A stretch of DNA of 64,000 nt from JAAUTT01 sp038213375 (GTDB lineage Bacteria > Bacteroidota > Bacteroidia > Bacteroidales > JAAUTT01): positions 75,595 to 139,594 of the forward strand of contig JBBQTB010000010.1 of assembly GCA_038213375.1 (NCBI GenBank), in the 5' to 3' direction. Of this stretch, positions 62,663 to 64,000 are shown in pieces. A model generated the notes under the pieces. It was not told the DNA's origin and made no database searches. It was given only the letters and a program-made list of their open reading frames with translations. How positions within the stretch are numbered: position 1 is the stretch's first letter; each line of letters begins with the position of its first letter. A program made the position numbers and the translations under genes.

Positions 62663-63382
62663 TTACCATGATTTTGGATCTTTAAAGTGTGCAATTTTGT
62701 CCTGATGGTTATTTGTGTACCAGCTTTTAAATTCATTTACCAATTTTAATATGGAAATGGATCCATTAGGTTCCTTAATTTTGTTTAATAAATCTACTAT
62801 ATAGCTATCTTTATCAGGTTTCTCCGTCAGTATTTGTTCGAGTTTATCTGCTTTCATGCGAATTATCATTACCGAAAGGTCATTGGTAAACGGAGTAGCC
62901 GTTTTATACCATCTGCCATTTATTTTTTGCATCACGTAAGCACCGCAAACAGAATCCTTTTCCTCAATGTGAAACAAAAACTTTATGATAGCCATATCTG
63001 AGCCCTCATATTGAAACTGGAATTTGCATATAAGTTCCATATAGGTTTTTTCGCGATCCATGCTTTTAACCGACTCAAAATGCTTTTGGTCCATTTTTTC
63101 TTGCAAACCTGATGTTTGTAGAATATTAAAGTTAGCCCACTCCTGAGCTGAAGCCGAAAGTGTTGAACTTAAAAGTTGTTCGGGGTATTCGTTTGTAACC
63201 TGGCTTAAGTCAGTATAAATGGCTTTTGCTTTAAAGACAGGATTATAAATAAAGAATTTACTCTCCGCACCACCTGAATTATTAGCAAGGATAATACGAC
63301 TGCCCTTAAAATCATTATTTTGTGCTCTGGTTATTGAGAACACTAGAATAAAAATACATAGTATTTGTATTTTTTTGTGCAT
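62663..63382 (-). CDS. Exported protein of unknown function (239 aa)
   Basis: The signal peptide is MHKKIQILCIFILVFSITRAQ. The mature part is a mix of helices and strands, with SRIILANNSGGAESKFFIYN and FQFQYEGSDMAIIKFLFHIEE, followed by NGRWYKTATPFTND. I do not recognise the family. Codon use resembles the host genes. It is 70 bases beyond the IS3 end, so the element may have inserted just downstream of it. The next gene upstream (63404) is on the same strand, 21 bases away, and is probably co-transcribed. Confidence 0.6.
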   Translation of the reverse strand: MHKKIQILCIFILVFSITRAQNNDFKGSRIILANNSGGAESKFFIYNPVFKAKAIYTDLSQVTNEYPEQLLSSTLSASAQEWANFNILQTSGLQEKMDQKHFESVKSMDREKTYMELICKFQFQYEGSDMAIIKFLFHIEEKDSVCGAYVMQKINGRWYKTATPFTNDLSVMIIRMKADKLEQILTEKPDKDSYIVDLLNKIKEPNGSISILKLVNEFKSWYTNNHQDKIAHFKDPKSW

Positions 63383-63403
63383 AGCAACTTAGTTTTGAAG
63401 TTA

Positions 63404-63850
63404 TTATATATTTTTCTTAATTAAAAACCGACGGAGATAGTGCATACTTAAAAAAGTAAAGCAAGACAATAGAAATGAACATATTCCAATCCACATATCT
63501 AATCTAATTTTATATACATTATATTGTTTGCTTTCTTTTGTAGTAAGATATGCAAATTCATTTTTTGTATTATACCACACATAATAAAAACTATCAATTG
63601 CCAATTTTTCGCGAGAAACAATTCCTTTATACTCTCCATTTAATGTAAAAACTGGCCAGTCAGAAGCCGAACCATCACCAGGAAGAAGATGATAAGCATC
63701 TACTTTAACATATTTTTTTTGAAAATGATCTTTTGATTTAATATCCCTAATATAGTAATGGAGAGATGTTAAAGCAAAAAAGATAAATGACCCACAGCAT
63801 ATCAAGAAAACAAATACATTCAATTTAAAAAGGTAAATATAGAGTTTCAT
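63404..63850 (-). CDS. Two-TM protein, DUF3592-like
   Basis: This 148-residue protein has an N-terminal hydrophobic helix (NVFVFLICCGSFIFFALTSL) and a C-terminal one (MWIGICSFLLSCFTFLSMHY), with a beta-rich soluble part between (VKVDAYHLLPGDGSASDWPVF; SREKLAIDSFYYVWYN). The helix-beta-helix order resembles DUF3592 membrane proteins; I see no diagnostic motif. Function unknown. It probably forms an operon with the 62663 gene. Confidence 0.6.
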   Translation of the reverse strand: MKLYIYLFKLNVFVFLICCGSFIFFALTSLHYYIRDIKSKDHFQKKYVKVDAYHLLPGDGSASDWPVFTLNGEYKGIVSREKLAIDSFYYVWYNTKNEFAYLTTKESKQYNVYKIRLDMWIGICSFLLSCFTFLSMHYLRRFLIKKNI

Positions 63851-63876
63851 AATATTTTTATAGGAATAGGCGTTTA

Positions 63877-63897
63877 GGTATCCCGTTTTTGGTTACC
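63877..63897. repeat. Possible terminal repeat of a second insertion sequence
   Basis: GGTA at 63877-63880 and TTACC at 63893-63897 frame TCCCGTTTTTGG, directly upstream of a transposase-like start. It may be the left end of an element that continues beyond the window. Confidence 0.35.
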
Positions 63898-63905
63898 TTT
63901 GATTG

Positions 63906-64000
63906 ATGGAAAAAAGAGCAATATTTACAGGAGTGAATTCAATAAAGTTCAATCAACGATTTAAAACGGAAGATGATTGTTATTCGTACATAGCAGACAT
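63906..64000 (+). CDS. Start of a putative IS1595-like transposase (truncated by window)
   Basis: ATG at 63906 opens a frame to the end of the window. It reads SIKFNQRFKTEDDCYSYI, resembling the N-terminus of IS1595-family transposases, where an FxTExDC stretch precedes a zinc ribbon. Only about 31 residues are visible, so the identity is tentative. Confidence 0.5.
   Translation, partial: MEKRAIFTGVNSIKFNQRFKTEDDCYSYIAD

Overview
This window is a chromosomal segment of a member of the Bacteroidota, most likely Bacteroidales-like. The evidence is a bifunctional LpxC-FabZ protein, a one-piece CcsBA cytochrome c synthase, a PorP/SprF-type type IX secretion protein, an OmpP1/FadL porin, an S46 dipeptidyl peptidase, a RAYT remnant and several TAnnTTTG-type -7 promoter elements. 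The DNA is moderately AT-rich. I cannot name a genus. No rRNA, tRNA or CRISPR array was seen.

Layout. 1-5000: the 3' end of nuoN, a small unknown gene, a decayed LytTR fragment, a lipoprotein hydrolase, a putative outer-membrane protein, a YfiR/DUF4154 protein and a ribbon-helix-helix-like small protein. 4887-8316: a flippase, a glycosyltransferase and RNase HII. 8519-16310: acetyl-CoA synthetase, a RAYT transposase ruin, a DUF3352-like protein with a MORN-like tail, and CcsBA. 16556-19717: five minus-strand genes of an unrecognised envelope module (a two-TM protein, a LolA-like protein, a YidD-like protein with a signal peptide, and two TPR plus PGxG-hairpin membrane proteins). 19969-26907: queuosine precursor genes (queF, queD, queE, queC), a membrane LytTR regulator, a DUF6051-like hydrolase and aspS. 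27187-31545: an exported nucleoside hydrolase fused to an FmdE-like domain, an Rpn-family nuclease with a repeat tail, and a FadL porin. 31841-45902: two small unknown genes, an M24 peptidase, PorP/SprF, an S41 protease, an RsmB-like methyltransferase, a MacB-type permease, RNase HI, a DPP7-like peptidase and a GntP permease. 46063-51075: the rimP-nusA-infB operon. 51363-55935: an HD hydrolase, lpxD, lpxC-fabZ and lpxA. 55989-61176: an exported Memo-AMMECR1 fusion, lepA, a PflX-like radical SAM protein and a lipoprotein. 61358-64000: an IS3-family element, two unknown envelope proteins and the start of a second putative transposase.

Most of the window is housekeeping: envelope lipid A synthesis, translation, respiration and cytochrome maturation. 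The least explained parts are the YidD-like module at 16.5-19.7 kb, which is bracketed by two related 43-bp direct repeats, the nucleoside hydrolase/FmdE fusion, the Rpn gene with an in-frame 12-nt repeat tract, and several MITE-like intergenic inverted repeats.
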